Assembly: GCF_932526225.1 (NCBI RefSeq)
Contig: NC_064040.1
Coordinates: forward strand, 17,705,494 to 17,769,493
Direction: 5' to 3'
Length of the DNA: 64,000 nucleotides
From: Nematostella vectensis
Lineage: Eukaryota > Cnidaria > Anthozoa > Actiniaria > Edwardsiidae
Shown here one piece after another: positions 45,291-57,151 of the stretch (position 1 is the stretch's first letter; the number at the start of each line of letters is the position of its first letter). Below the pieces are notes generated by a model. It saw nothing but the letters and a program-made list of their open reading frames with translations, had not been told where the DNA came from and did no database searches. The position numbers and the translations under genes are program-made.

Positions 45291-46330
45291 ATCAATTTCC
45301 CTATCAGCACTTTAGCTACCACGCTCCCTCTGTCCCGCACCTGTTTCTAGCCCCTCCCCCCTCGGCAACATACAATTCATGAACCTATTCTCCGCGTTTT
45401 TTCCCTTTAACCGGAGCAACGCGTTACATAGTTATAAGCATTTTCACAACACTTCTTCAATCTCTATTATTGTTTCACTAACTTGTCCTTCCACCCTTAA
45501 TAATTTCCCTCAGCAACCAACCACTAATTTTACCCTCAATCACCTTTTTTCAATGTACCTTTTTAACCCCGACACATCACATATTTATCCACACTATTGT
45601 AATTTACGCTCTTGTTTTATCCCCTTATCACATTGCACTACAGACCACCACACATTACGAATTTCCATCACCTCTCCTCACGTCTCCATACATTCACTCG
45701 CCGCTATTCCCCGCTCATCGCCTATTTACAGTCGATTGACAAAACGTCGTCAACCGGCTTTGCGACTAGCAAAGCCTGCAAAGCCACCACTACCGCGTCT
45801 AATACCGCACTCACACCAGCACTCAAACCAGTTAAAAGGTGATTTAATTTAACTGATATCTCACCGCACCATTCATTCATTGTTGCGAAATCTGAAAAAG
45901 TGCACCTTATTTTTCGTTGGAAATGGGGAGAGTTTTCTGATAAAAATCCAAAAAACACAAAAGGAATTTTTTATGCTATTGCAGTATCTCTACGTTTATT
46001 ACATCTACAATCTTACTTCCGCCTTCGCGCAATCCTTCTACCCCCATTACCTCTCTTTCTATCCACACTGCTACCACACAAACATAAATCTCACATATTT
46101 GACCACTTTCTACACAATTTCCTTTCCACCTCCTGTACCTTTCATGAAACAGCTTGCTTGTTTAACCTCCCATCATTCTATATTATCACCCATATTCAGA
46201 CATCCACCTCAACATCTCCCTAATCCTACCATTTACCTCTACACTCCAAAAACAACATTATACTCTAGACACAACACACCTAACCCTCTAACTACTCTCC
46301 TTTATACTAGTCTTTCCAAGCTTGAACTCA
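45290..46330. other. G-depleted region
   Basis: The plus strand is A/C/T-rich with very few G. I count 14 G in the 300 bases 46021-46320, and 45445-45735 is similar. The block 45880-45945 interrupts it and is a minus-orientation piece of the dispersed C-run repeat. Two long plus frames (45379-45852, 45880-46479) exist mainly because TAG/TGA stops need G; I do not regard them as genes. Confidence 0.6.
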
Positions 46331-46334
46331 TAAA

Positions 46335-46942
46335 TTGGAAATTGTCAAAGAATGTAAGGTGGTTACCAAGCAGGAAAGCCAAAAAATGGCAGCTTTCGTT
46401 TGCCCCAAACAAGTGTTTCAAATTGTCCATCACACAGAAACGACAGCCGTTGATCGCGCACTCCACGGCTCCACTCTAGAGGGCGTGAGTTTCCAGAAGT
46501 ACCTGGGGGTCTTACACATCAACGCTCAGTTGGAGCAAATAGGCAGAGTAGTTGAAGGCCAATATCACTTGGTTCCTAAAGATAGAAGCATCAATCATAG
46601 AAGCAACAAAGAAGCATCTCCTCGTGTTCGCCGGCCGTCAAGGAGAGAGCCCACACGTGCCTTGTGAGACCAATTGTCGAATACGCGACTGTTGCGTGGA
46701 GCCCCTATACTCAGCAGGATATCAAGTGCGTGGAATTCGTACAACGTCTCGCCGCTCGCTTTGTGCTGAGCGATTCTATACGAGACAGTAGCGTTACGGA
46801 CATGCTTGTTAGGTTAGGCTGGCAGTCATTAGAACATAGTGGGCTAGTTTACGACATGGCAATGTTTTATCAACTTCGGACTGTTTCCCGGCGGATATCA
46901 AAAAAAGTCATTCTATTATTCTACCAGAAGCACCATTCGTAA
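46335..46942 (+). pseudogene. LINE (CR1/L2-type) 3' fragment
   Basis: Pieces in order: KKWQLSFAPNKCFKLSI (about 46383-46440), STLEGVSFQKYLGV (about 46468-46510), then RPIVEYATVAWSPYTQQDIK and EFVQRLAARFVLSD (46667-46780), ending LGWQSLEHSG. This is the thumb/C-terminal part of a CR1/L2-type reverse transcriptase, spread over at least three frames. Confidence 0.85.
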
Positions 46943-48120
46943 TAATTTTCAGCTCACATACCCTGCACCTACAGTCAACGCTCATAAGTTTTCCTTTTTT
47001 TATTCGCCAGATGCAGCTATTGCATTCATATATCCGTGTCATTTCATTTCTATAATAATAAATAATACTTATTTATAAAGCGCCAAAATCATGTGAACAT
47101 ATTCTAAAGTGCTAAATAAAATGAAACAGAGAAAACAAATATTACAATATAGGAATTAATAACTATGAGCTACTTTATAGATCGTTAGGCTAGGCGGAAC
47201 ATTGTACACAGTCATAGACAGACGAATAGCAGAAGCCCTTTGAAGCAATATCAGGTTGACGCTGGAAATGTTGTATCATTACTTAGCATGAACCAAAAAC
47301 GCAGGCATTTCATTAACACACTCGTGCTCACACACTCGCTGACTTTTGTTAATTCGTGCCCTAAATCCCATAGAACACTCGCGTCCATTATCTAAACCTC
47401 ACATAAAGAATTACACGGTTGTATGGTGAAGCACAAAACTAAAGATAAAATACAGCATTTATTAATAGAAGCATCAACCTCACAATATCGTTTTATTTAT
47501 ATTTATTATATTTATTTATTCATTTTTTTTATTTATATATTATAGTCTTGTTAGAATAAGCTTGAATAAAACACCTTTAATATAATTTTGGCTACTGATT
47601 TTAAAAGAAACGCAAATAGCACTGTATATGGAGTTGCAGGTGAATCAAAACTTTCATTATATCTCATCTGCAAATATTGTCAAACCCCATTCGTATCAAT
47701 GTTAATTTATTTTACTAGGCATATAAGCAAGAAACAAGAGAAAAATCATTAGCACGCTTTTTTTTTATCTACAAATAAAGCATGCTCGTTTCATGTAAAA
47801 ATACCTCATAATGGGTAGCTACTTTAGGACCAGCCATTGAGTACCTCCGTTTCTCTCTTCATATTTTTTTTAGTAAGGGACTATCGATTTGAAGGTCGAA
47901 GTGCTGGCTCCGCTTTAGGCAGCACCTAAATCTATTACATTAGCATCATAGTAGAGAAGTCATCCCTCTCATAGCTTCATGAGAATGTTTTCTTCCGAGC
48001 CTTCTTGCCGCCGAACGTTCCTCTCATTTGTTGGCTCACTGGGTGTGCGGTGTAGAGCAGCGGCAATACTCTCGAGTAGCTCTCTATGCGCGCGCAGCTC
48101 TGTGCTGATAACATCGATTC
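46943..48120. other. Spacer with repeat ends
   Basis: Near 47068-47110, TATTTATAAAGCGCC resembles the end of common interspersed repeats. 47911-47935 (CTCCGCTTTAGGCAGCACCT) matches the terminal repeat of the element at 60414-61005. No gene recognised. Confidence 0.4.
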
Positions 48121-48121
48121 T

Positions 48122-48152
<31 letters not shown>

Positions 48153-48348
48153 TGATTATAATGATGATGATGACGACGACGACGACGACGATGATGATGG
48201 TGATGATGATGATGATGATGTAATAGTAGTAGTAGTAGTAGTAGTAGTAGTGAGAGTAGTAGTAGTGAGAGTAGTAGTAGTAGTAGTGAGAGTGATAGTA
48301 GTAGTAGTAGTAGTAGTGGTAGTAGTGGTAGTAGTAGTAGTAATGATA
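48121..48348. repeat. Compound trinucleotide microsatellite
   Basis: (AAT)n, then (GAT)n/(GAC)n, then (TAG)n with GTGAGAG interruptions over about 230 bases. Poly-Tyr, poly-His and poly-Leu frames are artefacts. Confidence 0.97.
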
Positions 48349-48594
48349 ATACAAGAACCACCACTTTAAATAAACCATCACTGAAATGCGTCACCTGTGG
48401 CCATGATCCGCTAATGTAAATTGCATGTTCGTTAGACTGTCCGATGGTGACTCATTCACTGTCATGTCTCGCTTTATTCCGATCTTCTTACGCCTGTTTA
48501 ACCTGCTCCCGAAACAACCAAAGTATTTCTGAAATATAAGCGATGATAGTTTTAGTTATCATACTTTTTCATTAGAATAATAAACACAACCATC

Positions 48595-48637
48595 GTCACC
48601 ACCACCACCATCATTATCATTATCATCATCATCACTA
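48595..48637. repeat. (CAC)n/(ATC)n microsatellite
   Basis: Short CAC then ATC run. Confidence 0.85.
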
Positions 48638-49209
48638 TGCTAAGTTAATAAACCGACCATGAGATTTCTTGTTTATTTTTTAACGGCATAAACCGACAGT
48701 TAGTGCTGGTAATGTGTGTATGGGTGTATAGATGTGTGTATAGGAGTATAGGTGGCCTTATTTAAATATGGTGCCAAGTTTCATTAGATCTGAACACTCT
48801 CACATAAGAATATTGATGATGTTGTTTAAGACCCTAGGGGAAGCGTATACCTGAACTGGACTTGACTTAAAAAAAAAAAAAAGCAAATAGAACCCTTCAC
48901 TGGACGAAATAAAGAATTTAAGTGCATTTAAGACATATCCGAAATGTACCTTAAATTTACTACTGTCTATAAGTTGCATTTAAAGGCCACACTTAAAGTC
49001 AGTACTAACTTTAAGAATATTTAAGTATTTATTTAAGGATTCTTAAATGTACTAATAACTTTAAGATCAAATTAAAGTTGTCTTAAAGACATTAGTAACT
49101 TTAAACAACTTTCTTGCTCTTTATTGATTACTTAAAGTTATCAAGAAATTTAAGCTAGACGAAATAAAGAATTTAAGTCACATCTAAGTGGGGCTTTTAT
49201 AGTCAGTAG

Positions 49210-50010
49210 TTCCCTGCTAGCAGAGGCCTCTTTTCCGTGTATTTCGCTGGGCTGGATGGAGTTCGCGAGGAAAAGATACCTCTGCCATGGGTCGAAACTG
49301 TTTCTGTTGCGCATGCGTGAGCGTTAATAAGTTACCGACGTGCCAAAACCCGTACCATCGCGCGAAAGCTGTCAATATGGTTTGCATGGGTTTAATCGGA
49401 AATCATGAATCAAACTCCGGTTAGTTCTCCTTTTCGAAAAAGGAAAACAACTGTTCAATTTCAATCACCTAAAACGTCACTAAAAAAGATTGAACAACAA
49501 ACGCAGCAAAGACGAGTTTTGTCTTGTTTGTGGGATTAATTTCAAGACATCTGGACAGGCGAGTTTCTTTAATGTAAATATCGCACAGTTGGATTCGAAG
49601 AAAATGTTACAAAACTTTTTGGTAAACTTAGATCCGAGCTATTCCCAGAAGAATATGCAAAACCTGTAAACGGAAGATTGACTCGTTTGTCAAAAGAGAG
49701 AAAATTCTGAATGAAGATAAGGCATTGAATGGCTTCTTTTATAATTCGTCGCGTGATATTTCTACGGAGGACGCCGTTTCGAATGCGGGCTTATTATCCG
49801 GCAGCGGATATACGTTTCATGCATGCGCTAGTCCTTGTGGGCTCAAATAGTGGCCAGTAATTAATGAACGGAGCATGCGCTCTGGATCTCGTCCACGATC
49901 GTGGACGGCGGTTTGATCAAACGAACTTGCGACCCATGGCAGAGGTATCTTTTCCTCGCGAACTCCAGCCCAGCGAAATACAGAGAAAAGAGGCCTCTGC
50001 TAGCAGGGAA
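49210..50010. mobile_element. Nested 801-bp Mutator-like element with 9-bp target duplication
   Basis: The left end TTCCCTGCTAGCAGAGGCCT and about 80 following bases recur inverted at the right end (...GGCCTCTGCTAGCAGGGAA). AGTCAGTAG is duplicated at 49201-49209 and 50011-50019. A 9 bp duplication with long inverted repeats fits the MULE group. The interior opens with MNQTPVSSPFRKRKTT and, one frame over, CLVCGINFKTSGQASFFNV, like the zinc-binding N-terminus of a larger protein. It is therefore probably an internal deletion derivative of an autonomous element, or one with a captured gene piece. Confidence 0.85.
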
Positions 50011-50019
50011 AGTCAGTAG

Positions 50020-51696
50020 CAACTTTAAGTAGAAATTGATTGTTAACTTAAATTCCTTTAAATGTAGTATTGACTTTAAGTAACTTTCTTTGCCTTTATC
50101 GAAAACTTATTATCTTTAGGAGATTTAAGTGTCTTTCATTAGTTCTAAATTTCATCATATTCGTTGGACTTAGAAAATATTTACCGTAGTTTAGAAGTTA
50201 ATTTCGTTTCTAAACATAATATTTTTTTGGCTAATATCAGGAACGTTTTATAAAACGCATATAAATAGCTCTAAGAATATTCGGTTTCTTGTTTAACCAA
50301 GTGATTTGTATTTTGGGAGAAAGAAAAAACGATGAAAAATTGATATTCGCATTATTTTAGGATTACTTTGCCTTTAGCAGTAATAATAACAGCTTCACCG
50401 GCGGAGAGGAAGTCAGTCATATGCGAGAGGAAGTGACGCACAAGCGTATCTATTGTTTTCCCTTCACGTGACCACCACGGCGGGCTATTCGCATAGCGTA
50501 TTTAGAAGTGTGACTTTGGTACAACTAACTTCTCTCTATATCCACGCAAAAAGATGCGCTATTTCTTTAAATGACACCAAATCGCTCGGCAAAGCCTACC
50601 AATGAAAACATGTTGATCACATAACCTTCAAGTTTGGAGGGAAAACAGAGCTTTAAAAGCGGGAAATCAGCGACTGCGTGCGTGAGGTGAGAATTCAACA
50701 GTGAAGACAGAACTCGCTGAAATTGTCGCCGAAAGGGAGCCTCAGATACTTTCAGGTAAGCCTAACTGATCGGAACCAGTTCTTGTTTATTCGTTTCTTG
50801 ATTATTTCTTGTCTTTAAGGGCAACCTTTCGAGTTTAGGCTATCTTTTTCCTCTTTGAGTAGTATAGTATCTATCATTCGATTCGAATCAGCGTTCCGCC
50901 GTACGCTAAAGAGCCTTCGGTTCTATCTTATCTGGCCAGCGGAGAAATCTTATATTCTTCACATGAAGCACTTGTTATATTTTATACAAATCAATGTTTT
51001 TTTTTAAGATTATGCTCGGTTGTTATTGAGCTAGTACATTGCTTGGCATCTCTTTATTTTTCTGGTAATCATTAAGAATAACTAATTACAGAACAATGCC
51101 AATATTGTCAGCCTAAATTTCAAATACCAAATCAATTGTTGTTATAATTATTGTTGGTTTTTCCTGGGATAATGCTATCCCAGAAAAAAACCCACAACAA
51201 ATGCAACCAGATATAGAATGATGATTTTCAATGGTAAGAAAACAACCTTTTTACATTTTCAGTGGAAAATCCCTAAGAAATGTTGCATTTTTTATTGTGT
51301 CTGTTTACTATGAGTTTTAGTTGTCCAGTATTTTATGCTTTGGTTCGAAAAAGGGATGACACTTAATTCAAAGTCAGTCAACATAATCAATATAAGCAAT
51401 CAATATCAGGGGTTTCATTAGAAGGCAGCTACCGGCAGTTAACCGCGGCCGTCAACTTAAAACGCTGATCTCAGATCTAATAAAAATTGCAAATGAAGCA
51501 TGATTCTCGATAAAATACCATTTTACATTATGCTATTGTCACTTTCATCTATTCTTGATTTTGATTGTTTTTTATTAAGTTAATTGTCTGTTACTTTTGA
51601 ACATATTCATTTTTTATTGCTTAAGAGTCGTAGCGTTTTTTTTTTTTTGCCACCATCGTTGATGTGAAACCAGAAAGATGTTTCTGCAATTCGAGC
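50020..51696. other. Interior of the CACTG element, upstream of the cargo gene
   Basis: A possible non-coding first exon ends at CTTTCAG|GTAAGC (50755/50756). No coding exon supported. Confidence 0.4.
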
Positions 51697-52689
51697 ATGC
51701 TAATTGATTTTTTCCCTTTTAGCTGCATTAAACAGTATTTCCAAAGCCTGAAGGATGACATAAATAAAAAGTATGATGGGACGCTGGATGCTTATAGGAA
51801 ATCATGCAGACAGTACCAGACGGTCATCATAGTGAGTATTTGAAATTGAATATTGTTGGTGTAGTTAAACCCTCTGAATTTTCTCAGCTTTAACACAATA
51901 GCATTTTAGTTTTTATGAAAATTCCTTTTATTCTTAAAATTTCCACAAAGGTTTTGATAGGTTGGTATACGTTATTGCTATTATACTTCCTTGAATGGCT
52001 CTTTTAAAGGATTGTATTAAAATTTAAAATGCTGTATTTGCTGGAAAAAGTAGATATGCACTTGTGCAACACTTGTGTGTTTGTAAACAAATCAAATGAC
52101 TTTTTGTTTGGTAACTTGCACTCTCTCCAGCCTTTGGTGGCAAAATAACAGCACAAGAAGTAACTAATTAACCATTTACAAACTATCCAGAAAATTAGAG
52201 ATTGTCAGTAAGGGCTTATCCCCTTGTGTGAGGGTGCCACACAAAAAGTCATTGGATCACCTTAGTGCAAGTTCGCTTGGGGAGTGCACTAATGAAAAAA
52301 CAATATAGATTCCAAAAAGGATGACAAAATAAAATAATAGTTTCTAAAGCCGTAGTCACTTTCTTTCCTGGTCAAGAAAACATGAAACTGTGCAAAGCTT
52401 TTCCTGCATTTATGGCTATGAAGAAGGGAATAATAGGCTTTATAAAACAGTGCAGATACTTATCAAACAATTTCTTTCTTTACAGAAACAGCAGAAAGTC
52501 CTAAATGCTGTGGAGACTATCAACTGGCCAGAGGAGAAGGAGAGGTTTGCTGATGTTCTGAATGATGTACACAACATTTCATCGGAGAAGAGCGAGGAAG
52601 AGGGAGATGGGGTTGTCTTCTTCGTTAAATCATTGAAAAGGGCGAAAAATGAGCTTAGAATTTTGAAGGAGTTAGAGAGCCATCACTGA
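51697..52689 (+). CDS. Candidate two-exon cargo gene, unknown helical protein
   Basis: Exon 1 runs from the ATG at 51697 (or from the acceptor TTTTAG at 51722 if an upstream exon exists) to 51831, before a GTGAGT donor. Exon 2 is 52486-52689, after TTTCTTTACAG. The phases agree (0), giving 112 aa. The peptide is charged and helical: YFQSLKDDINKKYDGTLDAY, KQQKVLNAVETINWPEEKER and a C-terminal VKSLKRAKNELRILKELE that looks like a coiled coil. Composition and splice sites argue for a real gene. No family is recognised. An AATAAA lies at 53268. As it sits between the ends of a DNA element it may be element-encoded or captured. Confidence 0.45.
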
Positions 52690-52721
52690 GAATGTAACTT
52701 AGTCGCAGGGCTTTGCTCAAG

Positions 52722-52889
52722 ATGGCAAAGAGAGTGAGAGGAGTAAGACGATCAGACAGACCCTGTCCAGAGAACACCAAGAAATATGCAGTATTAAAGC
52801 GAACCTCCAATAAGATGCTTGGCGGCAGTGCACCAAGACCTCTACATACCTCTACCCCGCAGCGTCCAACACAATCAAATAGTATGTAG
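52722..52889 (+). CDS. Small downstream frame, 55 aa
   Basis: MAKRVRGVRRSDRPCPENTK at the start, basic throughout, ending at TAG. It lies 33 bases after the cargo gene stop in another frame and would share its 3' UTR. It could be an alternative C-terminus reached by another splice, or chance. Confidence 0.2.
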   Translation: MAKRVRGVRRSDRPCPENTKKYAVLKRTSNKMLGGSAPRPLHTSTPQRPTQSNSM

Positions 52890-53267
52890 TCCAAATTTGT
52901 CAGCAGGGAATAGGGTTATGTAAGCCTATTTCTTTTTATATCATCAATACAAAATATATTTTTTTAAATCAAATACTATTTACAAGGCTCTTTTTGGCTA
53001 GAGCTTTTCAGCCTTTTAAAATTTAAATAATTTTCATGATGTTTTTGTCCCTATTCTACATTTTTATATACATAAAAAACATTGATTATTTCCTACTTTC
53101 ATAAATATGCTTTTGAGTCAAGCTGACTGTTTGATTTTTGTTCTACTTTAGTTTTTATAGTTAGCATTTTCACATAAAAGATAGCTTTTTAGATGTAAGT
53201 TATAAGAATTGTATATCATATCAGATTTCGTGCCATTATGCACATGTAAGAGACGACTGAGGATTTA

Positions 53268-53273
53268 AATAAA
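53268..53273 (+). terminator. Possible polyadenylation signal of the cargo gene
   Basis: AATAAA within TTTAAATAAAAATAG, about 580 bases after the two-exon gene's stop. Confidence 0.4.
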
Positions 53274-54027
53274 AATAGAATGAAAGCTTAATATTGATTG
53301 TGTCTCCCTGCTCAAAAATTATTATGATGTGGATTAAACTATGCAAAATTCTCAGTGCTCCAAACGCTGTAGAACCACACACAATCTATATTGAAAAACA
53401 CCTAGAAACGTTATTTCTAGGTTCTTAAATATGAAATTGAGATTAACTTTCTAAATGTTAAAAGGTGAAATTTAATCTAAGAGTTCATGATAGTTATATA
53501 AAGCCATTCGAGGTACACTTGAAACGCTTTAAAAATTCAGGATAGTCACATAAACGTTTATTTAAGGACCTTAAAAGAGATTTAAAGATAATATTTAATG
53601 GCTTTGAAATTCAGGAAAGTTACATTAATGTTTATTTAAGGAACTTAAAAGAGATTAAAGATAAGATTTACTGAGATTTACGTGTTCAGGATAGTTTCAT
53701 AAAGTTTAAATTTTTGTATCTTTCAGTGGTTTTCTTAAAAGTTTCGTAATGAACATTTCGAAAACTTTAAAAAAGCGCTGAAAGGTACTTATAGTTAATA
53801 TTTCAGCCTACTGAAAGATACACTGAAATGATCTAAAGTTTAAATTTCTTCGCCCTTTTGTATACATTTAAAGGTACTTATTTCCTTTTTTTTCGTCCAG
53901 TGCTTGATTTTTGGTTGAAGATGTCTAGCTATAGCAAAAATCTCTGTGTGCTGTGAAGCGCAATTGTTGCAGTGCGCATACGCAGGAGATAGCATTTCGC
54001 TATTTATGTCGAATTATCAACACGCAA

Positions 54028-54495
54028 CGGGTTGAGCGTCAACCTGCTACAGCGGGTTGGCTTCTAACTGGTTGGTTAACCCGCTACGGCGGCTTGGGGA
54101 CCATAGTATACTATAGGAACTTGAAGGTTCTCAACCCGCTGTAACGGGTTGACCCTCAACCTGCTACAGCGGGTTGGCTCCTAACCGGTTGGTCAACCCG
54201 CTACAGCGGCTTGGGGACCATAGTATACTATAGGAACTTGAAGGTTCTCAACCCGCTTTAACGGGTTGACACTCAACCTGTTACAGCGGGTTGGCTTCTA
54301 ACCGGTTGGTCAACCCGCTACAGCGGCTTGGGGACCATAGTATACTATAGGAACTTGAAGGTTCTCAACCCGCTTTAACGGGTTGACACTCAACCTGCTA
54401 CAGCGGGTTGGCTTCTAACCGGTTGGTCAACCCGCTACAGCGGCTTGGGGACCATAGTATCCTATAGGAACTTGAAGGTTCTCAACCCGCTTTAA
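54028..54495. repeat. 117-bp satellite, exactly four units
   Basis: Units start at 54028, 54145, 54262 and 54379. Each is built from inverted motifs: CAACCCGCTACAGCGG against CCGCTGTAACGGGTTG, AACCGGTT, and the palindrome ATAGTATACTAT. Only a few substitutions separate units, so the array is young or homogenised. It begins 125 bases beyond the end of the CACTG element. Confidence 0.95.
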
Positions 54496-55199
54496 TACCC
54501 TGCATGTTTATCTCATTATTATCTCACTAGCTACAATCTATGACATGATCGACCTCCCCTGCTTTAGAAAATACAACAAGCTGTTGGTGTTGGCTGGTAG
54601 CGTATGATAATAGACGTTATACTGTAAAAAGCGTTGAAAAGATATGCACCTATTTCAAATAGGGTTGCACTCAAGAACCCATGTGTTGTAACCCGCGGTG
54701 CTACATGGGTAGATTAATAACAGATGAATCCTTGTATCTGAAAGCCATATGAATAAAAACATGAGAAAAAATAAAACATTCTACCGCTTTTGAAAACTGG
54801 ATTTGAAGACTTTATTTTATTTACGCTTATATTTTCTCATTTACTTAATACCCATGAAGCACTACGGGCTAGGATTCTCCGAACGCAAGAGCAGTTAAAT
54901 AATATTTTTTACAAACAAGCAGCTTGCAGTGATCAAATGAATGCTTCAAATATTAAACAGTGTGTGTTTTTTTGCGGGTTTGTATTGGCTCGTGTACTTT
55001 ATGTAACCAACCAATTATTTATCGAATGTTTATCCTTGGTGTAAAGTTTTTTGTCACCATATTCTTATTGTATCAATTTTTTATTTCTGGAAGTTTTATT
55101 AGCGTTACCACATAAAGGTCTCACTACTTTTCTTCTCTAACAATCAAGTCGAATTATATAATTCAGTTAATGCAAAAAATAATTCAGTTACTAACAGTG
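54496..55199. other. AT-rich spacer
   Basis: An 84-codon plus frame at 54790 (ALRARILRTQEQLNNIFYKQ within it) is open but has no splice or family support. Confidence 0.35.
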
Positions 55200-55320
55200 G
55201 AGTCGAATTATCAACTTTTGAAGTCGAATTATCAACTTTCGAAGTCGAATTATCAACAAGTCAATTTATCAAGATCGAGGTCCAATTATCAACATTAGAA
55301 AGTCGATATATCAACATTAG
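55200..55320. repeat. About 20-bp tandem repeat GAAGTCGAATTATCAACTTT
   Basis: Four to six imperfect units around GTCGAATTATCAAC. Confidence 0.85.
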
Positions 55321-56202
55321 CATAGTCGTCGTAAAACGACTTAAACCGTTGGTAATAAGAAAGAACGGACACTTTTCATAAATGTTTGGTGCATTGCATA
55401 CTGTATTCCCTTAAGACATGGCCTTATGCAGTAAGTCGTATTAAGCATTCATTGCTATTGTTGAAGTCAGCGAGCATTCTGACAAGTGACTGTTTTTGCT
55501 CGGTGTATACACCTATTTCAAAAAAACGTTTTCAGTGCAAATGGGAAATGGCCATTGACGTAGTTCTTCGACCGAAGGACACATGGATCCCAAAATACTT
55601 TTTCCAAACTCAAAAATAAACATAAATAATACATATGGCTATCCATTTGATATAATTAATATATGGTTCATCTGACCTCGATTGACATTTATATTTTACA
55701 AATAATTGCTACCCATAATCATATTTCGATCGTAGAACTGCCATTTGGAAAATTGCCATTCGCCGTTTGCACTGACAACCTTTATTAAAATAGGTAAATA
55801 CGAAAATAACCAATTATGAACCTTAACAGCCTGATTTGTGAAAACAATAACCTGATTTATAAGAACCTATTCAACCTGATCTTGAAATTATAGGTTTTAT
55901 CAATCAAAATACCCAAATAGTGGAGTATTGTATATTGTGACGTTAATTGTAATACTACTCCCATTGATTGCGTGATTAGTTGTGTGATTAAGCTGAGACA
56001 ATCATATTGTAATAGGACCTGGAGTTCGGGGTGTATGACGACACAGACTAAAACAGTAAAAGGAGCCCAGAAATAACCCAAACCTTTAGTTCTCTTTCTT
56101 GCCTTGCAAAGCCTCCTACGACAACGTTACAAATATGGGTTGATTGTCGAAAAATATAATCCAGTGATTCTCTGTATGAACAGACTTAAACAACTTTTTC
56201 AG
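55321..56202. other. Spacer without supported gene
   Basis: Includes a short segment (55534-55619) after an acceptor-like GTTTTCAG that encodes CKWEMAIDVVLRPKDTWIPK and stops soon after. Not enough to call. Confidence 0.35.
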
Positions 56203-56483
56203 AGCAGGAAATGCTCAATCTACCCCAAGAAAATCTTAGGAAAGACGAAAATTTGGCAGAGTCGAGTACCATGTTTTTAGTGCACCAGTTTTTTCTGCTC
56301 ACACACAAAGATGGACAAGGACGCGTTATCAGCACCGACCTGCACCCATCTGGTGAAGCGTCGTGGTTTGTTAGGGAAGATCGTCATCGAAGGCTTGTAA
56401 AATCGCCTTCGTATCACCAAAGGAATCTTTTCTTCAAACTCAAAAACCGTCTCGATCTGAAAAGTGGAGCGTTTTTGTCTTAG
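56203..56483 (+). CDS. Candidate terminal exon, unknown
   Basis: CAACTTTTTCAG gives an acceptor at 56202. The frame runs through HQFFLLTHKDGQGRVISTDL and EASWFVREDRHRRLVKSP to a TAG at 56481-56483. Composition is protein-like, and alternating hydrophobic/polar strands suggest a beta-rich fold. No family is recognised and no upstream exon was found. Confidence 0.22.
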
Positions 56484-57151
56484 AAGAATACATTAATTTC
56501 AATATTTGTTGTTATTTTTTTGCATAAAAAAACAAACATTGATTTCAGTATTACACAAGCACAAGTATGGTTTGTTTTATCACCAAAAAGCTGCATTTTG
56601 CTACCCCCGAAGATGACTGCTCTAGAGGACCCACTCGTGGTTTTCTTGTTGTTGTAGCTATTGTTGTTTTTGCTGTTGTTGTTTTGGCTTTTACTGTTAT
56701 AGCCTTTGTTGCTGTAGCTGTTGTCGTCGCTGTTGTTGGGGCTGCTGTTGTTGTAACTGTTATTTTGGCTTTTGTTTTTGTAGCTATTGTTGAAGTATAT
56801 GCTGAAAGAAGTCGCCTGCGCCTTCTTTTTGACAGTAATCTGGTTCCCCAGATTTTAATTCCCACCGCTAGCGAGGCTCTAATCTAAAATGACTATCGAG
56901 ATATACAAACGCAAAATTCCTAATTTTACTATCTTAGATCCACCCACCCCCCCTGACAAACATTATCGTCAAAACATGTGGCAAGCTCGAGTGGAGAGTT
57001 AAGAATCTGCCTTTACGAACTTATAGTGAAATAAATTGCCAACCTCGTCCCCAGGGTCTTTTGGGATTGACAAATTGCAGTGAAAATTCGGTATAGTTCT
57101 TTCGTTTCTTTTTTTTCCGAAAAAAAAAATTAGAGTTTTTGGGTGATTCAC
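56484..57151. other. Spacer with (TTG)n-rich tract
   Basis: A TTGTTG/GCTGTTG-rich stretch at about 56645-56790 generates Val/Ala and Thr/Ala frames on both strands. Further C-terminal exons of the channel gene at 57152 should lie on the minus strand here or lower, but none was recognised. Confidence 0.45.

Larger units (their letters stand above)
48898..53902. mobile_element. 5-kb CACTG-ended DNA element (CACTA/EnSpm-like) with cargo
   Basis: The left end is CACTGGACGAAATAAAGAAT at 48898. The right end, read inverted from 53902, is CACTGGACGAAAAAAAAGGA. CTT lies immediately outside both ends (48895-48897, 53903-53905), a 3 bp target duplication. Both subterminal zones (48930-49190, 50020-50180 and 53400-53880) are packed with TTTAAGT / ACTTTAA motifs in both orientations, typical of CACTA-type elements. 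An internal copy of the end, GACGAAATAAAGAATTTAAG, lies at 49158. I recognise no transposase. The interior holds a nested element (49210-50010) and a candidate two-exon gene (51697-52689). The terminal bases and duplication length support a CMC/CACTA assignment, but this is an inference. Confidence 0.75.

Noticed and set aside
45379-46479. Two long plus frames (157 and 199 codons)
   Set aside because: Open because the strand lacks G and hence most stop codons; only the end of the second overlaps LINE sequence.
55534-55619. Terminal exon encoding CKWEMAIDVVLRPKDTWIPK
   Set aside because: Very short, no upstream partner, family unknown; recorded only.
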